The position numbers and the translations under genes were made by a program. 64,000 nucleotides of DNA from Henningerozyma blattae CBS 6284 (lineage: Eukaryota > Ascomycota > Saccharomycetes > Saccharomycetales > Saccharomycetaceae), in contig NC_020185.1 in the NCBI RefSeq assembly GCF_000315915.1, positions 806,001-870,000 on the forward strand, read 5' to 3'. Under the pieces are notes generated by a model that was given only the letters and a program-made list of their open reading frames with translations, did no database searches and had not been told where the DNA came from. Positions 12,299-26,039 of the stretch are shown here, in pieces (position 1 is the stretch's first letter; every line of letters starts with the position of its first letter).

Positions 12299-15200
12299 AA
12301 GTCACTTTATTCGTGATGCTAAGGGATATCTGAAAGGTACTTAAAAGACAAAACATTGTTAGTTATATCACCGTGTGGTCGTATGAGACTAATTTTCTAG
12401 GTAAGCCTCTTTGTATTGGCTAGTTGCCAAGACTTCGAGACATATGTTCTGGATGCAAGAGGTTCTTAGAAACTGTATGGGTAGCACTGCCAAGACCAAG
12501 ACCAAGCAACAAGGTAATGTTTCAGATACAATAGCTGGTAGGAAAACGTAAAATATTTAAAGTGGTTGCAAATTTGAATGACTAGGCTAGATTGGATTCT
12601 GGCGGTCTTAAAATATAGAATTACTCCGAGGCAATCAATTGATAATACCGCTTATTAAGACTCGTTACAGAATACCTACACTTTTGCAGAAGGATAAGAG
12701 AAATACAATTAAATAATTTAAAATAGCTCATTGTTTCTTTCTCGAATAGTGAACATGTTAACCCTAACATTAGCTTTTTTTTTGTGTTAAAATCTATCAC
12801 ATCGTATACGTACAGGATTATAAGGCCAGTATCTTGTCATCCAAATAAATGAAAGTGGGGAAGTGCAGTGCTAATGGGTTTTCAATGAAAAAGTAATATT
12901 GCTCCAGTATGGCATTGTAATATTATTTTAACGTTAGTATTATATTCGGCTCGTTTAACAATTGTTTTACATTCAAAGATACTTGAATAGTACTGTTGAA
13001 TTAAGCTTTACTCTGGGTGTGTAAACGGGAGTATAAAATTTGTTTTATTGACATTTTCTCATTGATACATACCGATGTTATTCTGAAACCAAGATCAAAA
13101 TAATGATAATTTCAAGACCGACACAACGAAATTACCAACCTTATTACTCCATAATATCGCTTGAAAGATTTGCCCAACGTTTCACTAGAAGTTATACCCG
13201 ATACGCTATCTTTCTTTTTAGATCTGGAAGAATAATGAATTAAAGTTTGTATATGAGCCGAGATGGTTGGGGATACGGAAGACTGTAGAATATTATATGA
13301 GTTGACCATTTAAAGAATTACGATAGTACCGCTCTTTAAACCAAATAATATGAAGTTTTGAATTGTGAGAATGTCTTTCAGAGTTTCACCTAAATTTTAT
13401 ATAGATATAGAGAGGATTTTATTTTTGCTTTGGGAAAGTACAATAAGCTGTTGAAATTAACAAAAATCATATTTTTTTTCCTACACTGGATAGCTATCAG
13501 TTTGGTTGAAGTTTTCATCATATTCAATAATATTTTGAGATAGCAAGTTTTAGGAAGAAAACTTCAATGACAAGATAACTTTTTCGCACATAAAGTCTGT
13601 ATCGTTCAGAATTAAGCTCTTTGCATTTGAGCATTAGGAGATGATAAGAGGCAATGCAACCTAGTTATAATAGAAAAAATAATAATAAAAGAATGCTCCA
13701 CTATGACATTACTTTTATCTTATTAAAGTATACAATATTTACAATGCCTAACAGTAGTCGATTTGCTCATACAAATATATCTCTTAGCTACAAGTCAACA
13801 AAAGTTAAGAAGAATCAACAATACGTAACGAAGTGGTTTTGTCATAGTCATATTGTAAACTAACAATCTTGCAAATTGAAGCAGCAAATAAAAGAAACAA
13901 GAAGAAACGGTCACTGGGTTGTAACGCTGATAGTGTATTATTGTTGGGAACTAGCAGAATGATCTTGTACTTGTCATCTAATATATCGTTCTTTTATATA
14001 CTTCCTTTTTCTCTTATTCTTAATGCAGTAACTTCAATTTCTCGAGCTCTTAGAAAACTAACTTCTTGAAATGTAGCATCTTTGACCTCGGCAATAGAGC
14101 TTTTTAATGTTTTTAAATAGATCGAATAAAATTCAGTGTAAATAGCAATCGACTCACAAGCAAGACAAGTATCATTTCAAGTGATAAGATAATATATTTT
14201 AATGGAATAACACTAACGATGATTTATTGTGTTTTTAAAACGTTCTATTTAAAAATAAGCAAGTGTGCGTTTGACGGCTATTCGTAACTCTCAAAGTAAT
14301 TCCATTATAACACAGTTATCAATCAGTTTTTTTTTTTGAAAGGAGCTATAGTTGGTAAACAACATTATTTGTAAACTGTTTATATGTATTTTCATTCTTG
14401 CCACAACAGTATATCGCAGGTTAATTAGCACTATGAAGAGCAACTTACGACACACACGACCTTGAATTACTTCATATTCTTATATATATAGGTACTACTT
14501 TGTCCATCTTTTAAAAAGAACGTGCCACTTTGTAGTAGAATTATTATTAAGATGAAAATTCTAACTCTAATTTAAGGCTGCTCAATATATTTTGCCGAGG
14601 ATAAAAGTCCAACAACTCAGACCTAGGCTTAACTAAAATAGTCCCCACACCAATTTCCAAATCCTATGGTTAATTAGAATGCCCGAAAGTAAATATATCC
14701 GATATAACCAATTTTCGGAGTATTTGGAATTTCTGTAGGAAACGACTTGGGAAAGAATTCCTCAGGGGGAAATATTACCTTCTTTGACCTTTCATCTATT
14801 GTTTCCCATCTTGAAAGGGTGAACTTTTTTACTATTCCCCCCTGTCTCTTCTAAATACTGACATGCTATTTTGAATATATACTCCAGAATTAAACTACAA
14901 GATTGCTAGAAGATAATTTAATAGCATTCCGGTCTCATTAAACATCAAAGATAAATGCTACCTTGGACCACAAGCCCCAATTCAGAATCAATTTTCTTAG
15001 AAATACAATTTCCAACCGAAAATATAAATATTTTGTTAGAATGAGAGAGTTTTATAAAACTCTTAACCTAAATGCCATCTGCATTTCTATCACAATGACG
15101 TTATTTTTGGTGCTATTCTGTAGATTACAATTAAATAAGCTATAGTTTTAGGAAACACCTGAGCAAAAATTTTTTATTAACAACATAAAAAAATAAGAAT

Positions 15201-17391
15201 ACTGTTACAACTGGTGATTAAATAATAAAATAATGCTATAAAATCCAATACTAAGGATAATTTTTCACATGGAATATACGTCATAGATTCTATATGTAGG
15301 TATAGCTCTTTCAATCATTGGACACTGACATAATTTCTTCATGATAATCTTAATAGCTTTTCTGCTGACTCAGCATAAATATGAATGGAATTTAGTTAAT
15401 CTATCAATTTTTCTTCAGCTAGTGTTTGAAGTACGTACAGTCTTAGTACCAAGAAATCAAATTCATATTTTTTTTTACAATTGTTATTTCCAATTATAAT
15501 CTTGCCTACAGTATATTTTTCGAAATACATTATATGGCTAGAACCCACTAGTTCTTAATGCACTATCGCTTGTATATTTTTTCTTTTATCAATTTTCAAG
15601 GTTGGAAAAGAAGTCTAATATTAAAAAATTGTTAATGGAGTAATAATAGGAGAATAATACTAGCTGTTACATTCTATTTAAAGACAATTATTGGATAAAA
15701 AAACCTTGGTCATAAAAGTAGGTATGCTAAAAATTTAGAATGTTCTGAAGAATTTACTTTTAGACATCACACAAATTACACAATAAACACAATATAATTA
15801 TCGAGAAATTAGTAATTAACGTTGTAAATATTAATTGATTAAATTAAATATACCTCCGCTCTATTGCCAAGTATTATTTATGAACACTTCTACAAAAGGC
15901 GCTTGTAACGTGATGTCGAGAAATTAAATACACTATTATATAACTAAATCGCTATTATATTGGGTGTACTACTTACTTTACAGTATAAATGAATACCTGT
16001 GATGTTACAAACGGAGCAACTATTTGATGTAAATACATCTATATATCTTAGATTTTTTCCTAAAATTATATTGCCAAGCTTTTAAATACTTAGATATTAT
16101 CCTGTTTAATTTTTTTTTCCCGCAATTAACTTCCTATATTCAACAAAAATGTATCAGCGTATCTCCTTCAACCAAAATGTTACCGGAGATAAGTAAATGC
16201 CACCATTTTCGTTATTTAAGAATCTTTGGTTAAGAGGAAATGAATGGCGGAGAATTGTACATTAGAAACCATTACCATTATATTAGGGAATTGTTCCAAA
16301 ACTATCTCTTTTTGGCTTTTTTAGGAAAATTTTATAACCTTTCGATTTCAGGTTTAACTAGTTCGTCAAATAATATCTGATGAACATCTATTAAAAATCA
16401 TCATAAGGAGTAATATTTTGAACAGGCTACATGTCTATAGATGAGAATTTACCTCGATTATTAAAAAATTACGTATATCTATTGTAAAGATAAATCCTAA
16501 AATCAAAATGTAATTGCTGAAAAAAGCATTCTACTATTTGTCTCGATAACAAAGGTTGAACCTACCCATATCTTCTTTAAAATCGGCTATATAAAGTTAA
16601 TAATAAATTCAAAAAAATTTTCTTGGCATTTTTGAAGTTCTTTGGCAACTGCAGAATAGCAATTTGACGTAAGCAATTTTTGCCACTGCTCTCATCTATT
16701 AACAAAAGAGCTCTCCAATTCAGAGATTTTTTTAATACTAGACACTATACTAGAATGCCATAGGAGTAATATTTATTACATATTTTTACCAAGAAAACCC
16801 ATCTGATGTCTTTTTATTCCTTCGATACCCTTAACAAAAGAAAACAAGACAATTTATTTGTTTTACATCTTTCACTAAAACTTCAAGTGTGACAAGGTCT
16901 TTATTGATTGGGTAACATGCTAATTTAATTTCTAATTCCAATACAGTCGACATTTTCAATTTTCATAGTGAACACATATCATCCTATCTTTATAATTATT
17001 TTTTTAATACCGTGGATGAAAAAACATGATATTTCCGTCAATAGCTGACGCAATATGGAAGATTCCTAGAATGGGAATACCCGTCGTTAGAGGAACTACT
17101 GAATTTGCTTCTACCCAACTTCTTGGGAATGAACTAATTCAGCTATTTTTTTATCCAACGGATTATTGAAGGCTCTAGGAAAAAGAATAGTGTCTCAGAA
17201 TCAGGCATTAGCCCCCAAAAAATTGTGGGTTTCTAAGCCCAGGTAAATGTGTCTAAGAAGTCTGCTCGACTTACAATCCGATGCCTATGTCGGGCTTATA
17301 ATTCTTCTAATACCACTTATATTATGTTATTATCTACCATTCCAATTTTAATCTTGAATATTATAACACCGTCTCCACGGACTTAAATTGT

Positions 17392-17660
17392 GCGGGGACT
17401 TCTTAGCACCCGGGCGTTTCCTTTTCCAGGAGCAACCAATTTAGCCACGAAATAGTCCCCGCGTTTATCATTGAAGAAAATAGATGTAGGGATAGCCGTA
17501 TCAGGCGGGCTATGGAAATACTGTGATGTCTGACAATCGGCTATTTTGGAAAGCATGATCCCGGACCATCATACTTCATATATTCCAGAATGATACATCA
17601 ATTACGAGATTTGTGGGGCTAAATATTCTAAGGACTACAGGATTGGGGGTCCTTGCGGGG
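17392..17660. promoter_or_regulatory. Three Mig1-type boxes upstream of gene 4
   Basis: GCGGGG at 17392-17397 and 17655-17660 on the plus strand, and at 17457-17462 on the minus strand, lie in the GC-rich patch 1.1-1.3 kb before gene 4. The function is inferred. Confidence 0.35.
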
Positions 17661-18548
17661 CATATTGCTTGCCAAGACAACGAAATAATCTTAGAGATAT
17701 GTGACAAGAGTTGTTGCTTGAACTACCATGACTGGACAGCTTACCTTCAAGGGTATAAACTGGATGAGCTAGGGCATAGTAGTGGGTAGAATTTTATGGA
17801 CATGAGCAAGGACTTCTATGGCAATATTATTGTTTCATTTACCATAGTCTTTTGACAAGAGTTATTTGTGGAGAGGAAGTGTCATATAGCAGTATGCTTG
17901 CTTGTTCTTTTTTTTATTTTTCTTCAAAGTTATCGTAGTGATCTGGGTGACATTATTTCTAGCATATTTTCATATTCATGAAGTACAATGAAAATGACAC
18001 TAATGTTCCGTATCCCGGACTACATATATCATTTTCACACTTTATTATTGGTTTAAAACCAATGTAACATCAATCATAGCAGAATTAACTAGATACAATT
18101 ATTCCCATTTTTGAATTTTAAAGGCAACTAATGTTAACTTTTGAAGACATTTTCTCCAGACTTTCGAAAAAGCAGGAAATGTATTGGCCTCAATTCATTA
18201 ACTGATGAACAAACAACTAAAGCCTAATAAAATTCTTAATACGGAAAGCCTACGAAATAGAATACGCGTTAATAGTTTATAGTCGATATAATAACACATC
18301 CTACCCCGCAAATCAATAAGGAAAGCGATATTGGTTAGAAAAATACGATAACCATATTATAATTCGTCATATTAACTCTTGTCGACGGTCTTATAATTCA
18401 TTACACTATCTACATTATGATGGGCATCGGTACATCAGCATTGCAAATAGAAATCACATCATTAGTTAAGTATCTTTGCAATGAAAACCCTGGCAACAAC
18501 CACACAAAATTCAAAAAAAAAATTCAGAGAAGTTTCAAAATAACTTGA

Positions 18549-18556
18549 TATATAAA
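18549..18556 (+). promoter_or_regulatory. TATA box of gene 4
   Basis: TATATAAA on the plus strand, about 160 bp before the ATG at 18716. Confidence 0.6.
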
Positions 18557-18715
18557 CCAGAGGAGTCTGGTTAATCAGTGAACTATACTTGCAACTACTT
18601 CTTTCTATTTTCTTTTTTATTGTATAATACCAATCACCACAAACATTGCTAATAAAGCATTTTCTACAAAAAAGAAAACTATTAATTATTTAAATCTACT
18701 CTATTATAACTTACA

Positions 18716-20449
18716 ATGACAGCCCTGGTTGAAACTTTGGAACCAGGCTATTCAAATTCCCAAGATACCGATGTTGGGGTATTTTCAAACATTTCTGGTA
18801 AAGAAGCTGATGATATCAAAGAGGATTCCCTAGATTTACAGGAATCTAGTCAAGAGCTTGTGATCCCAAAAAAACCTGCATCTGCATATGTTACAGTTTC
18901 TCTTGTCTGTATTATGATTGCGTTCGGTGGCTTTATCCCTGGTTATGATACTGGTACTATTGGTGGTTTTGAATCTCATACTGATTTCTTAAGAAGGTTT
19001 GGTTCTTTACGTAAAGATGGTACACATTATCTACCAAGAGTAAGAGCTGGTTTATTGACAGCTATGCAAAACATTGGTCAAGCCTGTGGCTGCTTTTTCT
19101 TAGGCCGTGTTGGTGATTTGTATGGCCGTCGTATTGGTATTGTTTTTGCTACCACTATTTTTATCGTTGGTACCATTATTCAAATTGCATCTGTCAAAGC
19201 TTGGTATCAATATATGATCGGTAGAATTGTTGCCGGTGTAGGTTGTGGTCTGTTCCCTGTGCTGTGCCCAATGTTAATTTCTGAAGTCTCACCAAAACAT
19301 TTAAGAGGAGCTTTAGTTTCTTGCTATCAATTAATGGTCACTATGGGTATTTTCTTAGGTGATTGTACTAATTACGGTACCAAGGTTTACCATGACTCTC
19401 GTCAATGGAGAATTGGTCTAGGTTTACAATTTGCTTGGGCTTTATTCTTAATCACTGCCATGCTTTTCGTTCCAGAATCTCCAAGATATTTAATTGAAAA
19501 AGGTAGATTAGAAGATGCTAAACGCTCATTAGCTAAATCAAACAAAGTATCCGCAGATGATCCAGCAATTATCGTAGAGGCAGACCACATTCAAGCCGCT
19601 ATTGCTAAAGAAGAAGCTGAAGGTAAAGCTGCTTGGCGTGATCTTTTAGATACAAAACACTTCATCTTGCAAAGAGTTTTGAACAGTATTATGGTTTTAG
19701 CTTTACAACAATTGACTGGAGCTAATTATTTCTTCTACTACGGTACTACCATTTTCAAGGCTGTTGGGTTACAAGATGGTTACCAAACAGCCATTGTTTT
19801 CGGTGTTGTTAACTTCTTCTCAACCTTTATTGCTCTGTATGTTGTTGAAAAGGCTGGTAGAAGAACTGGTCTATTGTGGGGTGCTGCTGCTATGATATGT
19901 TGTATGTGTGTCTTTGCTTCTGTCGGTGTCACTAGATTATGGCCAGAAGGTAAGAAAGCTGGAATTTCATCAAAAGGTGCTGGTAACTGTATGATTGTCT
20001 TCTCTTGTTTCTTCATTTTCTGTTTTGCTACTACTTGGGCCCCAATCGCTCACGTTATTATTGCCGAATCTTTCCCATTAAGAGTTAAAAGTAAAGGTAT
20101 GGCTTTGGCTACAGTTTCAAATCAATTGTGGAATTTCTGTGTTGGTTTTTTCACTCCATTTATTGCGGGAGCAATTAATTTCTACTACGGTTATGTTTTC
20201 ATGGGATGTTTGGTATTTTCTTGGTTCTTCGTTTTCTTCTTTATTCCAGAAACAAAAGGTATGGTTTTGGAAGATATTAATGTTATGTGGGAAGAAGGTA
20301 CTTTACCATGGAAATCTGCTAATTGGGTCCCACCAAGCGAAAGAGGTGCAGATTATGATGTTAACGCTATGGCTAATGATGACCAACCAGTATGGAAAAA
20401 ATGTTTGGTAAGTAGTTTAGCCAATCATCATCTTTTTCTTCGCTTATAA
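18716..20449 (+). CDS. HXT: Hexose transporter, HXT family (gene 4, group D), C-terminus frameshifted
   Basis: 577-residue sugar porter paired with gene 3. TM1 is [11 protein letters not shown] (Asp78), followed by [47 protein letters not shown] (Ala about 336), [13 protein letters not shown] with His near 446, SNQLWNF and PETKG. TM5 reads FLGDCTNYG, with Asp where most paralogues have Tyr. The end is odd. After VWKK the frame runs into CLVSS and stops at 20449, while the family ending MFGK and its stop lie one frame over, at 20401-20415. A loss of one A from the run at 20396-20401 explains it. It may be a real mutation or a homopolymer sequencing error. Only the extreme cytosolic tail is changed, so the product could still work. 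Confidence 0.92.
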   Translation: MTALVETLEPGYSNSQDTDVGVFSNISGKEADDIKEDSLDLQESSQELVIPKKPASAYVTVSLVCIMIAFGGFIPGYDTGTIGGFESHTDFLRRFGSLRKDGTHYLPRVRAGLLTAMQNIGQACGCFFLGRVGDLYGRRIGIVFATTIFIVGTIIQIASVKAWYQYMIGRIVAGVGCGLFPVLCPMLISEVSPKHLRGALVSCYQLMVTMGIFLGDCTNYGTKVYHDSRQWRIGLGLQFAWALFLITAMLFVPESPRYLIEKGRLEDAKRSLAKSNKVSADDPAIIVEADHIQAAIAKEEAEGKAAWRDLLDTKHFILQRVLNSIMVLALQQLTGANYFFYYGTTIFKAVGLQDGYQTAIVFGVVNFFSTFIALYVVEKAGRRTGLLWGAAAMICCMCVFASVGVTRLWPEGKKAGISSKGAGNCMIVFSCFFIFCFATTWAPIAHVIIAESFPLRVKSKGMALATVSNQLWNFCVGFFTPFIAGAINFYYGYVFMGCLVFSWFFVFFFIPETKGMVLEDINVMWEEGTLPWKSANWVPPSERGADYDVNAMANDDQPVWKKCLVSSLANHHLFLRL

Positions 20450-21448
20450 CTATTTCTACATTACAATTTATTTTACCTAATTTTCGAAATTTTACATTTA
20501 CGTCATTTTATTATCATTCATATTCTTTGTCATCTATTAATCTCTCACTCTTTTTTAATTATTGTGTCCTCTTCGGGTAAAGATACTTATTTCATGAAAT
20601 TATTTCTATCTCACTATGTTTTCTTTTATTCATTTTCAATATTAGTTTAGTTAACCTCCTGAATTTCTAATTCATTGTATAAAATATATCGGTACGTTTC
20701 TATTTTTATTTAATTCATATATACTTTGAATACAATAGCTCACATTAATGTACAATGTGAATAGTTTTACAGCTATATTAGTGTTAAAGATTTCCCATTA
20801 ATGCAAGCACTGGCTATTATATGCTTCATTGCAATTTCTTAATTTTCCAGCTCATTGGAAAAAATACGTAATTAATAGTTAAAAAGTATTTACTAAAACG
20901 TTTTCTGAGCAACTTAGCTTATCGTTTATAAAGTTCCAAATATTAAGATTTATATAAACCTTCGTAATTATATAACTAAGAAGGCGCACTCAAAAATGAA
21001 AGAGTCTTTCCTACTTATTGTGAGTTAGAAATCAAAAAAACTTCCAGCTATTTATTATACTATGAAAAAAAAGTATACATTTATGTAGGTATATATAATC
21101 AGATTAAATAAGGAAAAAATACATAAGCCAAAATAAAAATTAATAGATAATAACTGATTACGTTACAATAATTCAGTAACCCTTCTGAATGTGTTAAAAA
21201 TAAAGAAATAGGCTAGTAAATGTCATGAATATATAATTGGCCATTAAAAATAGGGAGAGAGAGTAGAAAATGTAACTAAATGAGATGAGAGAGAGAGATA
21301 GAGAGAGGGAAATTGCACATTCGAAAGTTGAAAAAAGAGTCGTAAGAGAAATAAATGATAAAAGAATAAGACATTAGAAAAGCAAAAAATGAGACAGATT
21401 AGAGGGATTAGAGTGTTGAAAAAAAAGTAGCAATTATAGTGCAAGCGT
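20450..21448. other. Convergent 3' spacer between genes 4 and 5
   Basis: 1.0 kb between two facing stop codons. It is AT-rich and has no gene. CTATCTCA at 20606-20613 recurs in the 3' flanks of genes 7, 11 and 12. The last 200 bp (21240-21440) are a long A/G-rich tract containing a run of GA repeats, so the gene 5 transcript would have a C/U-rich 3' end. Confidence 0.75.
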
Positions 21449-23143
21449 TTACTTACCGATTAATTTCTTCCAAGCAGGCGTATCATCATTTGCCATAGCA
21501 TCAACATCATAATCTGCACCTCTTTCGCTTGGTGGGACCCAATTAGCAGATTTCCATGGTAAAGTACCTTCTTCCCACATAACATTAATATCTTCCAAAA
21601 CCATACCTTTTGTTTCCGGAACAAAGAAGAAGACATAAAAGTAAGAAAATACCAAGCATCCCATAAATACGTAACCATAGTAGAAATCAATTGCTCCAGC
21701 AATAAATGGCGTGAAGAAACCAATACAGAAGTTCCACATTTGGTTGGAAACAGTAGCTAAAGCCATACCCTTGGCCTTGACCTTCAATGGGAAAGATTCG
21801 GAGATGATAACAAATGGAACTGGGGCCCAAGTTGTAGCAAAACAGAAAATGAAGAAACAGGAGAAGCAAATCATACAGTTACCGGCACCCTGAGATGTAA
21901 TACCGGCATTCTTACCTTTTGGCCATAATCTAGTAACACCAACTGAAGCAAAGACAACCATACAGCAAGTCATACCAGCAGCACCCCATAGCAAACAAGC
22001 TCTTCTACCAAATTTATCAACCACATATAAGGCAATAAATGTTGAGAAGAAATTAACAACACCGAAAACAATAGCAGTTTCGTAACCATCTTCCAGCCCA
22101 ACAGCCTTGAAAATCAAAGTACCGTAAAAGAAGAAGTAGTTACACCCAGTCAATTGTTGTAAAGCTAATAGCATGATACCATTAACTACTCTTTGGAAAA
22201 CTTTAGTCTTGGTGTCCAGCATTTCACTCCACCCAGCTTCACCTTCAGCTCTTTCCCTGTCAACAGCAATTTTAATTTCATCAACTTCTCTAACGACAGC
22301 AGGATCATCTGGCGAAACCTTGTTGGACTTGGCAATAGAACGTTTAGCTTCTTCGATCTTGTTTTTCTCGACTAAATATCTTGGAGATTCTGGAACGAAG
22401 AGCATAGCACTAATCATAAATAGAGCCCAAGCAAATTGTAATCCTTCTGGAACTCTCCATTGAACAGAGTTACTGTAGCGCTTGGTACCGTAGTTTGCAC
22501 AGTAACCTAAGAAAATACCCATAGTGACCATTAATTGATAACAAGACACCATAGCACCTCTTAAATGTTTTGGTGAGACTTCAGAAATCAACATTGGTGA
22601 TAACATGGCAATAACACCACAACCTACACCAGCAACAATTCTACCGATCATATATTGATACCAAGCTTTGACTGAAGCCACTTGGATAATAGTACCTACG
22701 ATAAAAATAGTTGTAGCAATGATTAAACCGATACGACGACCATACATATCACCTAAACGACCCAAAAAGAAGGACCCGATAGAACAACCGACATTGAACA
22801 TGGAAGTTAGCAAACCTGTTCTAACTTTGGATAAGTAATGTTCACCATTTTTATTTGTTGAACCAAATCTTCTTAAGAAATCAGTATGAGATTCAAAACC
22901 ACCAATGGTACCAGTATCCCAACCCAAAATAAAGCCACCAAAGGCTACCATAACACACATTATACATACTGAGATGTATGCTGAGGCAGGCTTTTTTGGA
23001 ATTTCTATTACTGGGGTTTGTATACAATCATTATCAGTGTAATATTCTTTTTCGTCATGATCTTCCTTCTCAGAGTATGAATCTTGGAGTTCCACAGGTG
23101 TGATTGTAGAAGCCCTTTCTAAATCTGCTTCTTTAAATGACAT
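21449..23143 (-). CDS. HXT: Hexose transporter, HXT family (gene 5, group A)
   Basis: 564-residue sugar porter, the shortest intact member because of a short acidic tail. TM1 is [11 protein letters not shown] (Asp76), then [33 protein letters not shown] and a KKLIGK end. TM7 reads [13 protein letters not shown]: Cys (about 334) takes the place of the Asp that sets affinity in Hxt7, and FFFYG replaces the usual FFYYG. Only genes 5 and 6 carry this Cys. TM10 has [13 protein letters not shown] and TM11 SNQMWNF. The ATG lies about 270 bp from a TATA box. The 3' side faces gene 4. Confidence 0.95.
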   Translation of the reverse strand: MSFKEADLERASTITPVELQDSYSEKEDHDEKEYYTDNDCIQTPVIEIPKKPASAYISVCIMCVMVAFGGFILGWDTGTIGGFESHTDFLRRFGSTNKNGEHYLSKVRTGLLTSMFNVGCSIGSFFLGRLGDMYGRRIGLIIATTIFIVGTIIQVASVKAWYQYMIGRIVAGVGCGVIAMLSPMLISEVSPKHLRGAMVSCYQLMVTMGIFLGYCANYGTKRYSNSVQWRVPEGLQFAWALFMISAMLFVPESPRYLVEKNKIEEAKRSIAKSNKVSPDDPAVVREVDEIKIAVDRERAEGEAGWSEMLDTKTKVFQRVVNGIMLLALQQLTGCNYFFFYGTLIFKAVGLEDGYETAIVFGVVNFFSTFIALYVVDKFGRRACLLWGAAGMTCCMVVFASVGVTRLWPKGKNAGITSQGAGNCMICFSCFFIFCFATTWAPVPFVIISESFPLKVKAKGMALATVSNQMWNFCIGFFTPFIAGAIDFYYGYVFMGCLVFSYFYVFFFVPETKGMVLEDINVMWEEGTLPWKSANWVPPSERGADYDVDAMANDDTPAWKKLIGK

Positions 23144-26039
23144 TGTTATTGTTAAAGAACTGGTTGCACTTGTATTTTTTTTTAAAAAGCTAGTTTCTAA
23201 CTTGAAGGACGAGTAGTAGAATGTTCTAATATAAACTAAAATAATATAATAATAACCTAGAAAATATTAAATAGCATCAGAGCTTAAGCAAATACACAAT
23301 ACTATAACTTAAACTTGTTGATGATGTTGTTTTATTGATGACTAAACAAAAGTTAAAATTGTAAAACAAGAATTACAAGAAAGAAGTGAAAAGAAAGAAA
23401 TTCAGCGCTATTTTTATATGTTTTTTTTTGAGCTTTGAGTACAAACTAAAACTATCCTTCAGGCATTATTTTTTAATCCTTAGAAATAGTTAAAATCCAG
23501 GATTAATTCTTGTTTAGTATCGATAGTAAGAATACAATTAAAAAGTAATCGACAACAGTTATTCCGAAGGAACAATAATTTTAATTAACTACGTAAGGAA
23601 GGTCAATTGTGAGCTATGTAAATGAAAATGGTAATGACAAAGAAAAATTATAGAGTAAGGTTGGGACAAATATTCTGTAGAGGAATTGGAGTATTTGATA
23701 CTTGTATGAGGTTCCATAGACAAAATATCTGGCATAACTATAGCCAATGTAAGAAATAGGTAATTAAATGATAATTGGGATTAAAAAAGTTTTAAATACG
23801 AAACTAAAAATTTCCGTTTCCAATCCATTGGGGCAAAGCCTACAAGTCATTAAGAAATTCTTGGAAACTATCGAATAGAAAGGTACAGCTACAGTCAAAT
23901 CGAATATACACATATTATTCTAAAGTCCTTTGTTTCCACACCCTTGCCAAAAATACAAACCGTCAGCACCTTCATAGTATGTCAAATCTATAAAATAGAA
24001 AAACCATCAATAACATACAAGGCACAACGCGTAAATACTGTGGTTTGGCGACGGAAGACTGTAATTTGTCAGCAAATTTAAACTACTATGCTGATAGATG
24101 TGGAGAGGCCAATAGATTCCCATGTACCTCTACATTTGTGCTTGGAACAAAAGACATAATTTTTGGACTATGGGGTAATGTGGGGGTAGGTACCTTGAAG
24201 ACTTTGAAAAAATTAAGTATAATCACTCAAAGAACTCCTTAAATGTCTAGCTTAAAAACAAATGTAGCCCAATAAAGTCAAGAAAAGAAAAGAAAAAAGA
24301 AATTACTCCTGTCTCTCGGCTCATTGAGCTGAAGTTATTACTATTGTTGTTCCTAGTTTTATTCCAACATTCAAGCTTTCTAATAGCTCATAACTTGTGC
24401 CTTGTTAACCAGTATTCTAGACTACTTCATAATAAAATTGACCCCCATGTCTCATAGTTACCTAGTCAACATGGGAAATTTCTTCTTTGGAACAGAATTC
24501 TCTCAATCTGGTAACCCCGGAAATAGCCGTGCGCCAACATTCGGCACGCAGAGAAAATATGCAGGCATGCTTGGCGTTCTAGGCACCATGTAGGAACCAC
24601 GAACGGGATTTCCAAAAAAGGAAGGTGGTGTCAATTTTAATGCGGGGGCTTTTTTTTCTTTTTGGAAACAGCCGCACAAACAAATCTGTGTCATTTCTCC
24701 AGGGTACCTGAGCATGTCTATCTGAGAAATTTCCCAATATGTGACGAAGTATGCCCTAAAAAGTAAAGCCGATTCGGCTGAGTCTTTCTTGGCATGGGTA
24801 CTGGCATTGGTAAGATACATATAAGGACAAATAACAGGAACTTACGGATATTTCTACAAGTCAAAGAGTGAAAAGCTTGAATATTTTCTTAATATTAAGA
24901 TTGAACGAACTGGTATTAGTTAGACAAGAGGTCGTCCAAAAATAGGAATCTGATAGCTGGTTGTAATAATCATGATACAACTTGTAACTACAGGTAATTA
25001 GAAACCGTCTGTCGGTCATTCGTTAAGTATCGTATCTATTTACTACTCAGACAAAAGGGTTCTTTTTATTTATCTCCGGCCCATTCTTTGCCTAGTTGTT
25101 AATAGATACACAGTATCAATATTAATATTAGGATCTACGTAGACAACCTTGGAGAGTAGGTTCAGGAGAGACAGGAAAGATTATACATTTTCAACTAGCT
25201 ATTAATTTTATAAAACCTGAAATATTTAGAACAGTTGGCATTTACTCTTATTTCTAGCAGGAAAATTCTCTATTTGGCCAGATATGTATATTTGGGGAAA
25301 TTCTGAGTCAAATCAACACCGATTTTTATGTAGAATTCGCAAATTTTATTAATAAATCGTAAATTATTGAGTATATCATTCCGAGGCATTGTTCTATCTC
25401 TGGTGTTCTTCATGGAATATGCTATCAAATTTAGAACTTGGATTTTGTTGAAACGTTCTTCTCTGAGTTATTCAAGACTGTTTATTCTATCTAATGGTTT
25501 GAATACAATCACTAAAGCTTGCTTGCTTCACAAGGACAAGTTTTTAGGTATCAATTTGTCAATTAAACAATGCTACGTGTGTTTTTTCTTTAAGGTTAAT
25601 AATTTGCCTGTACAATTAGACGAAGGGATTTTTTTTTCTCAGCATAAATTAGTGTCCTGAGTTATTTAAGCCTTATTTTGTATTTCTTGCCAAGAAAGAA
25701 CAAGAAACTTGAGAGCTTTTTATCATGCATAATTTTATAATGAATCTTTCTTAAAAGGGTCAAATTAAATATGTTCACTTTAGGACTAGGTCATAAGACC
25801 AGTGATTAAATAAAGGATATAAGTGTATATAGAAAAAAGCATATTAAAGGTTCCCTTTTAAATTAGGATACAGAAACGAGAAGAAATTAAAAAGAGAGAG
25901 AATCGGTAGTCCAAAAAAATTTAAAAAATGAATTAGAGAAGCAGATATAAAAATAGAAATAACGGACACTACCGGAGAGATCATTAATAAAAAACACGGG
26001 TTTGCAGAGATAAAAAGCTGTCTTAATTCATTAGCTTAT
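23144..26039. other. Intergenic: promoter of gene 5 and 3' flank of gene 6
   Basis: 2.9 kb. It holds the TATA box of gene 5, scattered single CGGANNA sites (for example near 24051) and a GC-richer patch at about 24480-24830. The open frame of 105 codons at 24503-24820 lies within that patch and matches nothing I know. The right end is A/G-rich, as in other 3' flanks here. Confidence 0.75.
23411..23418 (-). promoter_or_regulatory. TATA box of gene 5
   Basis: TATAAAAA on the minus strand, about 270 bp before the ATG of gene 5. Confidence 0.4.

Larger units (their letters stand above)
10963..18715. other. Very long divergent intergenic region between genes 3 and 4
   Basis: 7.75 kb between two divergently transcribed HXT genes. 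I see no gene: the longest open frames are under 100 codons and match nothing I recognise. GC-richer patches lie at about 11900-12640 (gene 3 side) and 17040-17820 (gene 4 side), and both carry candidate regulator sites. The middle is AT-rich. A decayed gene too degraded to read by eye cannot be excluded. Confidence 0.75.

Noticed and set aside
24503..24820. Open frame of 105 codons on the minus strand
   Set aside because: It has an ATG, but its composition follows the GC-richer patch it lies in and no motif or relative is recognisable. It is probably chance.
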